Source: Tsukamurella asaccharolytica | GTDB lineage: Bacteria > Actinomycetota > Actinomycetes > Mycobacteriales > Mycobacteriaceae | NCBI RefSeq assembly: GCF_007858435.1 | Contig: NZ_VIGW01000002.1 | Span: 248,001 to 312,000, forward strand | Direction: 5' to 3' | Length of the DNA stretch: 64,000 nt | Part shown: positions 9,245 through 20,634 of the stretch, piece by piece | How positions within the stretch are numbered: position 1 is the first letter of the stretch | How the letters are laid out: every line of letters starts with the position of its first letter | Translations under genes and position numbers: made by a program | The notes under the pieces: generated by a model | Database searches by the model: none | What the model saw: the letters and a program-made list of their open reading frames with translations, nothing else | What the model was told of the DNA's origin: nothing

Positions 9245-10153
9245 TCAGACCAGGCCGGAGACGCGCTGGGCGATGCGCTCGTGCGCGGAGGAACCCGGGT
9301 GACCGTCTTCCGAGGCGGCGTAGATCCAGCCCTCGGCGAGGGGCGAGATCACGGCGACGCTCGGATCGACGGACCGGGCGGCACCGGTGATCGCGGCGTC
9401 GGTGCTCCGGGCCGCGGCGCCGTTGTGGATCGACGGGAACACGGTGACCAAGGCGATCTTCGCCCCGGGTGCCTGCTGTCGCACCGTCGTCACCACCTGG
9501 CGCACCTGGCCCGCGACGAGGGCCGGCGGCGCGCCGACGTCGTTGGTGCCGGCCTGCAGCACGACCAGCGAGGGATTCTGCGCGGGCAGGTTCGCGGCGC
9601 GGGTGAGGCCGGCGATCGAGCCGTCGGCGTAGCCGGCGCCCACGCGGGAGCTGACCTGCACGGGGCGCCCCGAGATCGCGGCGACCCGGCCCGGGTAGGC
9701 CTCCGACGCGGAGACCTCCTTACCCGAGGAGACGGAGGCGCCGATCACGACGACCGGGCGGGTGTCGACGGTGCGTGCACGCACCGCGGGCGCGACGGAC
9801 GCCTTCACAGCCGGCTTCGCGGCGAGCTCGGCCGCGACCGCCTGTCCGGCGACGGGCCTGGCCGCGGGCTTCGCAGCGACCGGCTTCGCCACCGCCGGCT
9901 TCGCGGCCACGGGCTGCGCGGCCACCGGCTTCGCGGCCACCGGCTTCGCGGCGACGGGCTGGGCAACGGGCTTGGGCACGACGACCGGCTGCACGCGCTG
10001 CGCCGCCACGGGTGGCGGCGCGGGGGCATCGGCGACCGGCCCGGGGTCGGCGGACGCGGCCCCGGCCGCGATCGGCGCGAGGGCGATACCCGCCCCGAAA
10101 GCGATGCCGTATCCGATGCGGCGCATGCGGCAGCTGACTCGCACAGCGATCAT
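9245..10153 (-). CDS. secreted SGNH hydrolase with Ala/Pro/Lys-rich linker
   Basis: A 302-residue paralogue of the preceding gene. An N-terminal signal peptide (about 1-37, ending near AASADPG) is followed by a low-complexity linker of about 80 residues built from short units such as KPVAAKPVAA. The SGNH domain follows: VVIGASVSSG, GAGYADGS, QAGTNDVGAP and DGHPGSSAH. The Lys-rich, Pro-rich linker probably spans or binds the cell wall. Start 10153 has a GAGAGGG site upstream. The repeat count in the linker may vary between strains. Confidence 0.8.
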   Translation of the reverse strand: MIAVRVSCRMRRIGYGIAFGAGIALAPIAAGAASADPGPVADAPAPPPVAAQRVQPVVVPKPVAQPVAAKPVAAKPVAAQPVAAKPAVAKPVAAKPAARPVAGQAVAAELAAKPAVKASVAPAVRARTVDTRPVVVIGASVSSGKEVSASEAYPGRVAAISGRPVQVSSRVGAGYADGSIAGLTRAANLPAQNPSLVVLQAGTNDVGAPPALVAGQVRQVVTTVRQQAPGAKIALVTVFPSIHNGAAARSTDAAITGAARSVDPSVAVISPLAEGWIYAASEDGHPGSSAHERIAQRVSGLV

Positions 10154-10308
10154 GGCGGTGGAACCCTCTCTTCGAGCTCGTCGATCCCTCGGCACGGTGT
10201 GCGCGCCCGCGAGAAACATACTCGAATGCGCGGTGCCGCGCTGCATAGGACGCGCCGTGCGCCGGGCGGTGTGGCCGAGACAAAGCCGCAGCTAGACTAG
10301 ATCCGTCA

Positions 10309-11490
10309 ATGCGGGGCTCGGAAGGCAGGAGCGGATCGGCAGTGGGTGCGCACACACGGCACGGTCTGACGCAGATCGCCCTCGATATCCGCCCGGTGGC
10401 GGACGACTTCACCAAGGGCCTGTTCGCCCGCCTCTTCGCGATGGACCCGTCGCTGCGCGACCTCTTCCCCGCGAACATGTCGGGGCACCGCGCGACCTTC
10501 CTGCGCGTGCTCGATCACGTCTTCACCTCGATCCCGAAGACCACCGGGCACGAGGAGCTCGTCGACTTCCTCGCGCAGCTCGGCCGTGACCACCGCAAGT
10601 ACGGGCTCACCGAGGACCACTACGCGACGATGTCGGCGGCACTCATCGCGGAGGTGCACGCCTTCTACGCCGCGCACGGCGGGCTCGACGAGGAGGACAC
10701 GGCGGTGCTCGAGCAGAGCGTCCGGCTCCTCACCGGCGTGATGCGCGGCGGTGCGCACTCCGATCCCACGCCCGCCCGCCGCACCGCCCGCGTGGTCGAC
10801 GTCCTGCGCCCGCACCCCGGGCTGTCGGTGGTGCGTCTCGTGGCCGACGAGCCGTTGCTGTTCCGGCCCGGCCAGTACGTGGAGACCCAGATCCCGCAGG
10901 TGCCCCGCGTGTGGCGCCCGCTGTCGCTGGCGATGCCGCCGAACACCCAGGGGCAGTTGGAGTTCCACATCCGCTCTGTGCCGGGCGGCTATCTCTCCAG
11001 CACCGTCTTCGCCGAGAGCGGCCCGGGCGACGTGTGGCAGTTCGGGCAGGTCCACGGGCTCCTGCGGCCCGACGGTGACCGGCCCCTCACGATGATCGCC
11101 GGGGGCACCGGCCTCGCGCCGATGAAGTCGATCCTGCTGGCGATGTCCATGAACGCCCACAACCCCGACGTGCACCTCCTGGTGGGGGCGCGATCACCGG
11201 GGTTGCTGTACGACTCGGATTCGCTGGCGCCGCTGGCGGCGACCAACCCGTGGCTCAAGGTGACGCAGGTGACGGACGCACGGCAGGATCCGTGGTGGCT
11301 CAAGCGGCCCGCCACCGCCTACCGCGCGCTGCCGCTGCGGCACGGCTCGCTGCTGGACGCCATGGACGGACTGGATCTCACCGGCCACCGCGTGCTGATC
11401 GCCGGCCCGAGGGGCCTGCTGCGCGCCGCGAGCGAGAAGGCCGCGGAGCGGGGCGCCGCGCCCGAGGACGTGGTGTACGACCCGTTGTAA
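10309..11490 (+). CDS. flavohemoglobin-like globin reductase
   Basis: A 393-residue protein with an N-terminal globin domain (about 15-150) and a ferredoxin-reductase-type FAD/NAD module (about 155-393). The proximal haem His is probably in LGRDHRKYG near residue 105. The NAD site shows as MIAGGTGLAPMKS. Flavohemoglobins detoxify nitric oxide with NAD(P)H and O2; mycolata also have a type II group with other electron donors, so the substrate is uncertain. A TAGACT box lies about 16 bp before ATG 10309, which would suit a leaderless transcript; GTG 10342 with an AGGAG upstream is the alternative start. Confidence 0.8.
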   Translation: MRGSEGRSGSAVGAHTRHGLTQIALDIRPVADDFTKGLFARLFAMDPSLRDLFPANMSGHRATFLRVLDHVFTSIPKTTGHEELVDFLAQLGRDHRKYGLTEDHYATMSAALIAEVHAFYAAHGGLDEEDTAVLEQSVRLLTGVMRGGAHSDPTPARRTARVVDVLRPHPGLSVVRLVADEPLLFRPGQYVETQIPQVPRVWRPLSLAMPPNTQGQLEFHIRSVPGGYLSSTVFAESGPGDVWQFGQVHGLLRPDGDRPLTMIAGGTGLAPMKSILLAMSMNAHNPDVHLLVGARSPGLLYDSDSLAPLAATNPWLKVTQVTDARQDPWWLKRPATAYRALPLRHGSLLDAMDGLDLTGHRVLIAGPRGLLRAASEKAAERGAAPEDVVYDPL

Positions 11491-11522
11491 GTGGTCGGCG
11501 GCCACTCGGCTCGGGACAGGGG

Positions 11523-11556
11523 ACGGCCCCGGGGGTCGTCGGACTCCCGGGGCCGT
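11523..11556. terminator. terminator between flavohemoglobin gene and hspR
   Basis: ACGGCCCCGGG pairs with CCCGGGGCCGT across a 12-nt loop, between convergent stop codons. Confidence 0.8.
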
Positions 11557-11571
11557 ATCGGCGGGGCCGCG

Positions 11572-11969
11572 TCAACCGTTCCGGCGGCTCCGCGGCTGCC
11601 ACACCACCATGGCGTTGGATTTGGGCACGTGCACGAGTTCCCCACCGCGGCGTACGTTCTCGACCTGCGCGGCGAGCTCCTCGACCCGCCGCTGCAGGGC
11701 GTCCACCTGGTTCGTCAGGTCGATGATCCGCTTGATCCCGGCGAGATTCACGCCCTCGTCCTGCGAGAGCCGCTGCACCTCGCGGAGCAGGTCGACATCG
11801 CGCGAGGAGTAGCGCCGGCCCCCGCCCGCCGACCGCTCGGGCGTCACGAGCCCGAGCCGGTCGTACGTGCGGAGGGTCTGCGCGTGCATCCCCGCGAGCT
11901 GCGCAGCCACCGAGATCATGAACACGTGCGCGTCCGGATCGTCGGGGAACTGCTGGTCGACGTTCATCA

Positions 11970-11970
<1 letters not shown>
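11572..11970 (-). CDS. hspR: HspR heat-shock repressor
   Basis: A 132-residue MerR-family regulator and last gene of the dnaK operon. The winged helix has FMISVAAQLAGMHAQTLRTY and the wing GGGRRYSSRDVDLLREVQRL, followed by a coiled coil (VDALQRRVEELAAQVENV). HspR binds HAIR sites with DnaK as co-repressor, so free DnaK limits its own synthesis. Its ATG overlaps the dnaJ stop by one base; two Met codons in tandem (11970 and 11967) are possible starts. Its targets here would be the three HAIR sites before dnaK and the two before clpB. Confidence 0.93.
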
Positions 11971-13205
<1,235 letters not shown>

Positions 13206-13220
13206 TGGGCATCACCTCCT

Positions 13221-13771
13221 CTATTGCTCGTCCTGGCTCGGGGCCTCCGCCGGACGGTCGACCACTGCGACCATCGCGTTACGGATCACCTTGCCATCGA
13301 TCTGATATCCCTGACGGAGCACCGCTCCCACCACGGGATCGGCACCCTCGCCCTCGTGCTGCACGGCCTCGTGGACGGAGGGATCGAACTGGTCGCCCAC
13401 CACGCCGAAGGACTCGAGCCCGAGGGTCTTGAGCACGCCGTCGAGCTTGTCGGACACCGACTTCAGCGGTCCGGCATCGAGGTCGCCGTGGCTGCGGGCG
13501 CGCTCGAGATCGTCCAGCACCACCAGCAGCTCGCCGACCACGAAAGCCTTGCCCGCGGCGCGGGCGTCCACCACGTCGCGCGCAGTGCGCTTGCGGTAGT
13601 TGGCGTACTCCGCGGTCACGCGCTGCAGATCGGCGGTGAGTTCCGCCTCCTTGTCCGGCGCGGCCTCTTCCACGACCTCGGCGTCGGCCGGGGCCGCGGC
13701 GGATTCCTCCGCCGCGACCTCCGCCTCCGGGGTCACCTCCTCCGGATCCACCGGATTCTCGGGACTCGTCA

Positions 13772-13772
<1 letters not shown>
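13221..13772 (-). CDS. grpE: GrpE nucleotide exchange factor
   Basis: A 183-residue GrpE. An acidic disordered N-terminus (about 1-45, Glu/Ala-rich) is followed by the long coiled coil and the family signature near the C-terminus ([20 protein letters not shown], then [16 protein letters not shown]). It releases ADP from DnaK. Its ATG overlaps the dnaK stop (TAATG), so translation is coupled. Confidence 0.95.
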
Positions 13773-15616
<1,844 letters not shown>

Positions 15617-15655
15617 ATTGATTTGCCTCCTGAGTAGTTCTGCTACAGATCCAGA

Positions 15656-15676
15656 CTTCAGCGCCCCTGGCTCAAG
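15656..15676 (-). promoter_or_regulatory. HAIR-like operator A of dnaK
   Basis: CTTCAGC, seven bases, GCTCAAG: one mismatch in the left half. It is about 40 bp upstream of the dnaK ATG, where it would overlap the promoter or start of transcription. Confidence 0.7.
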
Positions 15677-15701
15677 GGGCGAACCACTTCCGTTCTACCC
15701 C

Positions 15702-15722
15702 ATTGAGCCGATCACGCTCAAG
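15702..15722 (-). promoter_or_regulatory. HAIR operator B of dnaK
   Basis: ATTGAGC, seven bases, GCTCAAG: a good HspR site, 46 bp from operator A. Confidence 0.85.
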
Positions 15723-15778
15723 TAGTACGTCATGTCCAACGGGCGGCCGGACGAGAATGTTCCCGATTCTCGAAAAAA

Positions 15779-15799
15779 GTTGAGCGCAGTTCGCTCAAG
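15779..15799 (-). promoter_or_regulatory. HAIR operator C of dnaK
   Basis: GTTGAGC, seven bases, GCTCAAG: the most upstream site, 77 bp from operator B. The AT-rich stretch between B and C (including CGAAAAAAGT) may hold a promoter. Confidence 0.8.
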
Positions 15800-15884
15800 T
15801 AGCATTCCCCCAGGTCGTCGTCCCCCGCGCCGCGCCGAATCCCCTCGCATCCGTTCACTCCCCCATCAGACGCCGATCGCCCGA

Positions 15885-15905
15885 CGGGGGACCGACCGTC
15901 CCCCG
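15885..15905. other. hairpin in gene-free stretch 15800-16031
   Basis: CGGGGGAC, five bases, GTCCCCCG. The interval 15800-16031 between the dnaK operators and the metal ATPase gene holds no gene that I can support. It is C-rich with several CCCCC runs and contains only this hairpin and the terminator at 15973-16000. Confidence 0.5.
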
Positions 15906-15972
15906 CGCGGCGTCCGCTCCCCCACCAGAAGCCGGCTCTCCCCGCCGAGCGCACACACCCACGGCACGACGA

Positions 15973-16000
15973 CGGGCGGGCCGCCGTAGCGACCCGCCCG
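15973..16000. terminator. terminator downstream of P-type ATPase gene
   Basis: CGGGCGGG, twelve bases, CCCGCCCG, 32 bp beyond the ATPase stop codon. Confidence 0.65.
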
Positions 16001-16031
16001 CACCGTCGAACGTGGCGGCGACCTCCGCGGA

Positions 16032-18056
16032 TCAGGCCGCGGCGGGCACCTTCTCGGGGCGTGCCTCGTGCTCCACGCCCTCGTGCTCCCGCCCCACCTC
16101 GAATCGGAGCAGCCGCAGCGCGTTGGCCACGACGATGAGCGTCGAGCCCTCGTGGATGAAGACCACCGGCCCCATCGGCATGCCGAGGAAGGTGACGATC
16201 ACCAGGAAGACCACGATGCCCAGCGAGGCGATGAGGTTCTGCCGGATGATGCGGCTGGTCTGCCGGCTCAGCCGCACCGCGAAGGGCAGCCGACCCAGGT
16301 CGTCGCTCATCAGCGCGACGTCGGCCGTCTCCAGCGCGACCGCGGAGCCGGCGGCGCCCATCGCGATGCCCACGTCGGCCTGCGCCATCGCGGGAGCGTC
16401 GTTGACGCCGTCGCCGACCATGGCGCACCGTCGGACATCCTGCCCCGCGGCGGTCCCCGAGAGGCGCCGGACCTCCGTCACCTTGTCCTCGGGCAGCAGC
16501 CCGCCGAGCGCCCGGTCGACGCCCACCTCGCGGCCCACCGCCTCCGCGACCTGCTGGTGGTCGCCGGAGATCATCACGATGTCGGTCATGCCGGACTCGC
16601 GCAGGCGGTCCAGCACCTGTCCCGCCTCCCGACGGGGCGTGTCCATGACGCCGATCACGCCGAGGAAGCGGTCGCCGCGGCGCACGATCATCAGCGTGCG
16701 GCCCGCCGCCTGGAGCCGCTCGACGTCGGCGGCGACGGCACCGTCCAGCGCGACACCGGCGTCGGTGAAGAGCCGCTCGTTGCCGATCTCGACGCTCTCC
16801 CCGTCGACGACGGCGCGGACGCCGCGCCCCGTGACGGACTGCAGGTCGGACGCCGCGAGCACCGTCGTCGTGCGGGCGGCGACGGCCTCGGTGACCGCGG
16901 CCGCCAGGGGGTGATCGGACAGCTTCTCGACGGCCAGGGTGGTCGCGAGCAGTTCGTCGAGCTCGACACCGGGCGCGGCGATGGTGTCGGTGACCCGCGG
17001 CTCGCCCCAGGTGAGCGTGCCGGTCTTGTCGAAGGCGATCGACGTGACGCGGCCCAGGGTCTCGAGCGGGGCGCCGCCCTTGACGAGCACGCCGGCGCGG
17101 GCCGCCCGGGCGACGCCGGCGAGCACGGCCGCCGGGGTGGCGAGCGCCAGCGCGCAGGGGCTCGCGGCGACGAGCACGGCCATCGCGAGGTAGAAGGCAT
17201 CGTCGAAGGGATTTCCCAGCGCGAAGTAGCCGACGGCGAAGACGCCGATGACGAAGGCGATCACCGCGGGGACGTAGATCCGCTGGAACTTGTCGAGGAA
17301 GCGCTGCGTGGGCGACTTGGCCTGGTCGGTGGACGCGACGAGTTCGACGACCTTGCTCAGCGTCGAGTCCTTCGCCAGCGCCGTGACCTGCACCACGAGC
17401 GCGCCGGAGCCGTTGACCGTGCCCGCGAAGACCTTGTTCTCGTCGGCCACGCGGCCGGCGCGGGCCGGATCCAGGGGCTCCTTCTCGACCGGCATCGACT
17501 CGCCGGTGACCGCGCTCTGGTCGATCGCCGACCGGCCGTCCACGACCACGCCGTCGGAGCTGACGCGGGCGTTCGGCCGGATCAGCACGAGGTCGCCGAC
17601 GGCGACGTCCTCCACCTGCCGGTCGACGAACTCGCCCGCCGTGGTCGACGGTCCGCCGACGTGCACCAGTGCGGTGCGGGGCGCGAGCCCGGCGAGCGCC
17701 TCGATCGACTTCGACGCGCGGGCCAGCGCCAGCTCCTCCAGCGCGTGGCCGAGGCTGAACAGGAACAGCAGCACCGCACCCTCGGCGAACCGCCCGATGG
17801 AGGCGGCGCCGATCGCCGCGACCAACATGAGGAAGTCGACCTCGAACTTGCCGTTGCGCGTCGACCTGATGGCGGAGCGGATGGTGAAGAAGCCGCCGAA
17901 GAAGTAGGTCGCGAGGAAGAAGGCGGTGCCGACGTCGGGCAGCTTCATGGCGTACTCGGCGATCATGCCCGCGGTGTAGGTGACACCCGAGGCGATGGCG
18001 AAGCCGATTTCCCACCGCGCCGAGTGACCGGACTTGTGGTCGTGTTCTGCGCTCAT
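16032..18056 (-). CDS. ctpD: P1B-4-type metal-exporting ATPase (CtpD-like)
   Basis: A 674-residue P-type ATPase. The actuator loop has AVTGESMPVEKE, the phosphorylation site is FDKTGTLTWGEP, and the nucleotide/hinge region has KLSDHPLAAAV and MVGDGVNDAPAMAQ. The metal-site motifs define the subtype: SPC in TM6 (AASPCALALATP) and HEGST in the last membrane segments, the P1B-4 signature of Co/Ni/Fe(II)-type exporters. There is no N-terminal heavy-metal domain, only a short His-containing start (EHDHKSGH). I start at ATG 18056; the frame is open to 18086. It is divergent from a CrtI-like gene across a short region with two adjoining palindromes. Confidence 0.87.
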   Translation of the reverse strand: MSAEHDHKSGHSARWEIGFAIASGVTYTAGMIAEYAMKLPDVGTAFFLATYFFGGFFTIRSAIRSTRNGKFEVDFLMLVAAIGAASIGRFAEGAVLLFLFSLGHALEELALARASKSIEALAGLAPRTALVHVGGPSTTAGEFVDRQVEDVAVGDLVLIRPNARVSSDGVVVDGRSAIDQSAVTGESMPVEKEPLDPARAGRVADENKVFAGTVNGSGALVVQVTALAKDSTLSKVVELVASTDQAKSPTQRFLDKFQRIYVPAVIAFVIGVFAVGYFALGNPFDDAFYLAMAVLVAASPCALALATPAAVLAGVARAARAGVLVKGGAPLETLGRVTSIAFDKTGTLTWGEPRVTDTIAAPGVELDELLATTLAVEKLSDHPLAAAVTEAVAARTTTVLAASDLQSVTGRGVRAVVDGESVEIGNERLFTDAGVALDGAVAADVERLQAAGRTLMIVRRGDRFLGVIGVMDTPRREAGQVLDRLRESGMTDIVMISGDHQQVAEAVGREVGVDRALGGLLPEDKVTEVRRLSGTAAGQDVRRCAMVGDGVNDAPAMAQADVGIAMGAAGSAVALETADVALMSDDLGRLPFAVRLSRQTSRIIRQNLIASLGIVVFLVIVTFLGMPMGPVVFIHEGSTLIVVANALRLLRFEVGREHEGVEHEARPEKVPAAA

Positions 18057-18075
18057 GGCCTCAGCGTATTGGATA

Positions 18076-18094
18076 TATGCATACATTGCAATGT
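18076..18094. promoter_or_regulatory. adjoining palindromes in the ctpD/crtI-like divergent promoter
   Basis: TATGCATA (18076-18083) and ACATTGCAATGT (18083-18094) are two perfect palindromes sharing one base, in the only AT-rich patch of the region. They lie 20-38 bp before the ATPase start and 31 bp before the divergent gene. An AT-rich symmetric site here suits an ArsR/SmtB-type or similar metal regulator, but no such regulator is adjacent. Confidence 0.55.
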
Positions 18095-18124
18095 GTTGCT
18101 GGCGGGTTTTCCTAGACTCGTCCC

Positions 18125-19573
18125 GTGCACATCGGAATCATCGGGGCAGGCCTGTCCGGGCTGTCGGCGGCGCTGCATCTGATCGGTGCCGGCCACGAGG
18201 TCACCGTGATCGAGCGGTCGCGCGGGGTGGGTGGCCGCGCGGGCACGGTGCGGATCGGCGGGCACCTCGTCGACCCGGGCGCGAGCGTGCTGACCATGCC
18301 GGGGCTGGTCTTCGACGCCCTCGCCGCGGGCGGGCTGGGCCGCGGCGATGCCGAGGACGAGCTCGACCTCCTGCCCGTCACGCCCGCGTACGCGGGCCGC
18401 TTCCCCGCGCTCGACGGACGCCCGCCCAGCGTGCTCCACGTGCCCGACGAACTGGACGAACCCGAACACATGGCCTGGCAGCAGGGCATGTTCGACGCCG
18501 CCTACCAGCGGTTCATCGGCGGCGACGCGGCGTGGGCCTCCTACGCGAATCCGCGCGATCTCGCCGCGCTCGGCCGGCTCGTGCGCCTCGGCGCTTTGCG
18601 GTCGATGCAGCACCAGGTGGACCGCCGCGTCGACGACCCGCGCGCCCGCCGCATGCTCACCTTCCAGGCGCTGTACGCGGGGATCGCGCCGTCCGCGGCG
18701 CGCGCCGTCTACGCCGTCATCTCGCACATGGATGTGGGCCTCGGCGTCTGGTACCCGCGGGCGGGCATGGGCTGGGTGGCGTCCGTCATGGCCCGTCAGG
18801 TGCAGCGGGCCGGCGGCCGGGTCCTGCTCGACCACGAGGTGATCGGCCTGGACGGTCGACGGGGCCGGGTCACCGGGCTGCGGGCCCGCACGTCGGCCCG
18901 CGTGCACCAACTGCCCTTCGACGGGGTGATCATCACCGCCGACGCCCCGGTCACCGACCGGCTCATCGCGCCGCTCGGCGGGCGGGCGCCGCGGCGGGTG
19001 CGGCTGTCGCCGTCGGCGGTGGTCGCCCACCTCGACGTGGACCCGGACCTGCAGGATCATTGGCCGACGCAGGCGCACCACACGCTCGACTTCGGCGCGG
19101 CGTGGGAGCAGACCTTCGCGGAGATCACCGCGACACGGGGACGCGGCACGCTGATGAGCGACCCGTCGTTCCTCATCACCCGGCCGTCGATCACGACGGG
19201 CGAGCCCGGCCCGGTGAGTGTGCTCGCGCCGTGCCCGAATCTGGAGTCGGCGCCGCTGGACTGGGATGCGCTGGGCGCCGACTACGTGCGCGAGCTGCTG
19301 CGAACCCTGGAGGCCCGGGGCTACCGCGGCATCCTCGACGCGGAGGTGCTCCACGTGGACACCCCCGCGGACTGGGCGCGGCAGGGTATGTCCGCGGGCA
19401 CCCCGTTCGCCGCGGCGCACACCCTTCGCCAGACGGGGCCGCTGCGTCGCCCGCAGCGCGTCCCCGGCATCGCGAACGCCGTGCTCGCCGGGTCGATGAC
19501 GCACCCCGGTGTCGGCGTGCCGCCCGCCCTGATCTCCGGCCGGCTGGCCGCGGAGGCGCTCAGCTCGTCGTGA
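18125..19573 (+). CDS. CrtI-like FAD-dependent desaturase/oxidoreductase
   Basis: A 482-residue flavoprotein of the phytoene desaturase/amine oxidase superfamily. The FAD Rossmann motif is at the N-terminus (IGIIGAGLSGLSAALHL, then IERSRGVGGRAGTV). The CrtI-type C-terminal FAD motif is seen as GSMTHPGVGVPPALISG. Known members desaturate carotenoids or oxidise related isoprenoids. A phytoene synthase lies 5 kb away at 24511, so a role in carotenoid synthesis is plausible, but the genes are not in one operon. The start GTG 18125 gives MHIGIIGAG. Confidence 0.75.
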   Translation: MHIGIIGAGLSGLSAALHLIGAGHEVTVIERSRGVGGRAGTVRIGGHLVDPGASVLTMPGLVFDALAAGGLGRGDAEDELDLLPVTPAYAGRFPALDGRPPSVLHVPDELDEPEHMAWQQGMFDAAYQRFIGGDAAWASYANPRDLAALGRLVRLGALRSMQHQVDRRVDDPRARRMLTFQALYAGIAPSAARAVYAVISHMDVGLGVWYPRAGMGWVASVMARQVQRAGGRVLLDHEVIGLDGRRGRVTGLRARTSARVHQLPFDGVIITADAPVTDRLIAPLGGRAPRRVRLSPSAVVAHLDVDPDLQDHWPTQAHHTLDFGAAWEQTFAEITATRGRGTLMSDPSFLITRPSITTGEPGPVSVLAPCPNLESAPLDWDALGADYVRELLRTLEARGYRGILDAEVLHVDTPADWARQGMSAGTPFAAAHTLRQTGPLRRPQRVPGIANAVLAGSMTHPGVGVPPALISGRLAAEALSSS

Positions 19574-19642
19574 AACCGGGCGATTCTTCGATCACGAGGG
19601 ACGATTCGGCCTCGTGTCGCAGAATTCGCCTGATTTCACGAC
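19567..19642. repeat. 76-bp imperfect palindrome between convergent genes (family B, copy 1)
   Basis: Two arms of 33 nt (19567-19599 and 19610-19642) are near-complementary, beginning GTCGTGAAA and ending TTTCACGAC, with a 10-nt loop. It starts inside the last codons of the CrtI-like gene and ends 6 bp before the stop of the SRPBCC gene, so it can terminate both. It shares a 16-bp identical block (ATTCGGCCTCGTGTCG) with the palindrome at 26965-27032, pointing to a dispersed family. Confidence 0.75.
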
Positions 19643-19648
19643 GGATTT

Positions 19649-20128
19649 CTACAGCAGGGCGTCGATCTGGCTCATCGCCTGGGTCATACCCTCTTCCATG
19701 CCCATCTCGAGGACCTGTTCGAGCTGCTCGAGCGAACGATGGGTCGCGGTCAGAGTCATGTGCGTCACGTCGCCGTCGGGCGTGATGACGACCGTGGTCG
19801 TCGAGTAGTCCTCGGGGTCGACGGGCTCGCCGTCCTCCCCGGCGAAGCCATCCCGGAAGGTGAACGTCGACGGGGCGTCCGCGGACACCGTCGAGAACCA
19901 GCCGCCGGCCCGTGTGCCGTCCGGGCCGGTCATGTAGTAGCGGGACTCGCCGCCGGCTCGCAGCTCGTGGCGCACGAAGGTGGCCGGCCATCCGGGCGGG
20001 CCCCACCACTTCTCCAGCAGCCGGGGGTCCTCCCACAGCTGCCAGACCCGCTCCGGGGAGGCGGCGAACTCCGCCTCGAGGGTGAAGGTGAGCGCCTCGC
20101 GATCGGCGCCGGTGGTGAGTACGGGCAT
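19649..20128 (-). CDS. SRPBCC (AHSA1-type) domain protein
   Basis: A 159-residue START/Bet v1-like protein. The typical start of the fold is visible (FAASPERVWQLWEDPRLLEKWWGPP), then GGWFSTVSADAPSTFTF and a long C-terminal helix. Such proteins bind hydrophobic ligands, and many sit with ArsR regulators as here. It is 11 bp downstream of the ArsR gene with a GAGGAG ribosome-binding site. Ligand unknown. Confidence 0.8.
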   Translation of the reverse strand: MPVLTTGADREALTFTLEAEFAASPERVWQLWEDPRLLEKWWGPPGWPATFVRHELRAGGESRYYMTGPDGTRAGGWFSTVSADAPSTFTFRDGFAGEDGEPVDPEDYSTTTVVITPDGDVTHMTLTATHRSLEQLEQVLEMGMEEGMTQAMSQIDALL

Positions 20129-20139
20129 GGCGGAACTCC

Positions 20140-20478
20140 TCAGTCGTTCGGGGAGACGAGCAGCGCGTCCATGCGCGCCACCCGTCCCCGCCACAGGTCC
20201 TCGTAGCCGCGCAGCAGCCGACTGCCGCGCGCGATGGTGTCGACGTCCGGGCCGACCAGGGCTTCGCGGCCCCGACGGGTCTTGACGACCAGGCCCGCCT
20301 TCTCCAGCACGGCCACATGTTTCTGTACCCCGGCGAAGCTCATCTCGTAGCCGCGGGCGAGCTCCGAGACGGAGCACTCCCGCTCGATCACCCGGACGAC
20401 GATGTCGCGCCGGGTGCGATCCGCGAGGGCGTGGAAGAGGCGGTCCGCCTCGTCCGGCGCCAAATCATCTACAACCAT
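20140..20478 (-). CDS. ArsR-family winged-helix regulator
   Basis: A 112-residue regulator of the type usually paired with an SRPBCC protein. The HTH reads ALADRTRRDIVVRVIE, then SVSELARGYEMSFAGVQKHV, with wing KTRRGREALVG. No metal-binding Cys pair is seen in the recognition helix, so a non-metal signal is likely. Start ATG 20478 lies inside a perfect inverted repeat (20470-20487), which suggests autorepression. Confidence 0.85.
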   Translation of the reverse strand: MVVDDLAPDEADRLFHALADRTRRDIVVRVIERECSVSELARGYEMSFAGVQKHVAVLEKAGLVVKTRRGREALVGPDVDTIARGSRLLRGYEDLWRGRVARMDALLVSPND

Positions 20479-20487
20479 CGGGTTGTA
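20470..20487. promoter_or_regulatory. operator overlapping the ArsR start codon
   Basis: TACAACC, four bases, GGTTGTA: a perfect 7-bp inverted repeat. The start codon of the ArsR gene (20476-20478) sits in it. This suits autorepression at a leaderless or near-leaderless transcript. Confidence 0.65.
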
Positions 20488-20590
20488 GGTTACCGGCGTC
20501 ACATCCGCGCCGCAAGCGCTTCGGCGCGTCCGCCGGAAAGTGATAGGTTCCGTGCCGAGCGCTCTCACCGCCGTGGCGCTCAGTGAACAT

Positions 20591-20618
20591 CAGGGTGTTG
20601 AATGTCAAGACACCCCTG
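20591..20618. promoter_or_regulatory. inverted repeat upstream of the four-gene operon
   Basis: CAGGGTGT and ACACCCCTG flank an 11-bp centre, 17 bp before the first start codon. It is a candidate operator for the operon 20635-24452; no regulator is assigned. Confidence 0.45.
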
Positions 20619-20634
20619 TGGAAGGAGTCGGACG

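Noticed and set aside
9840-9975. A CRISPR-like or tandem repeat array in the SGNH gene
   Set aside because: The repeats are in-frame coding repeats for a Lys/Pro/Val/Ala linker with no unique spacers.
15732-15989. A small plus-strand gene between dnaK and the metal ATPase
   Set aside because: The 85-codon frame is Pro/Arg/Ser-rich, overlaps a HAIR operator and a hairpin, and lacks a ribosome site.
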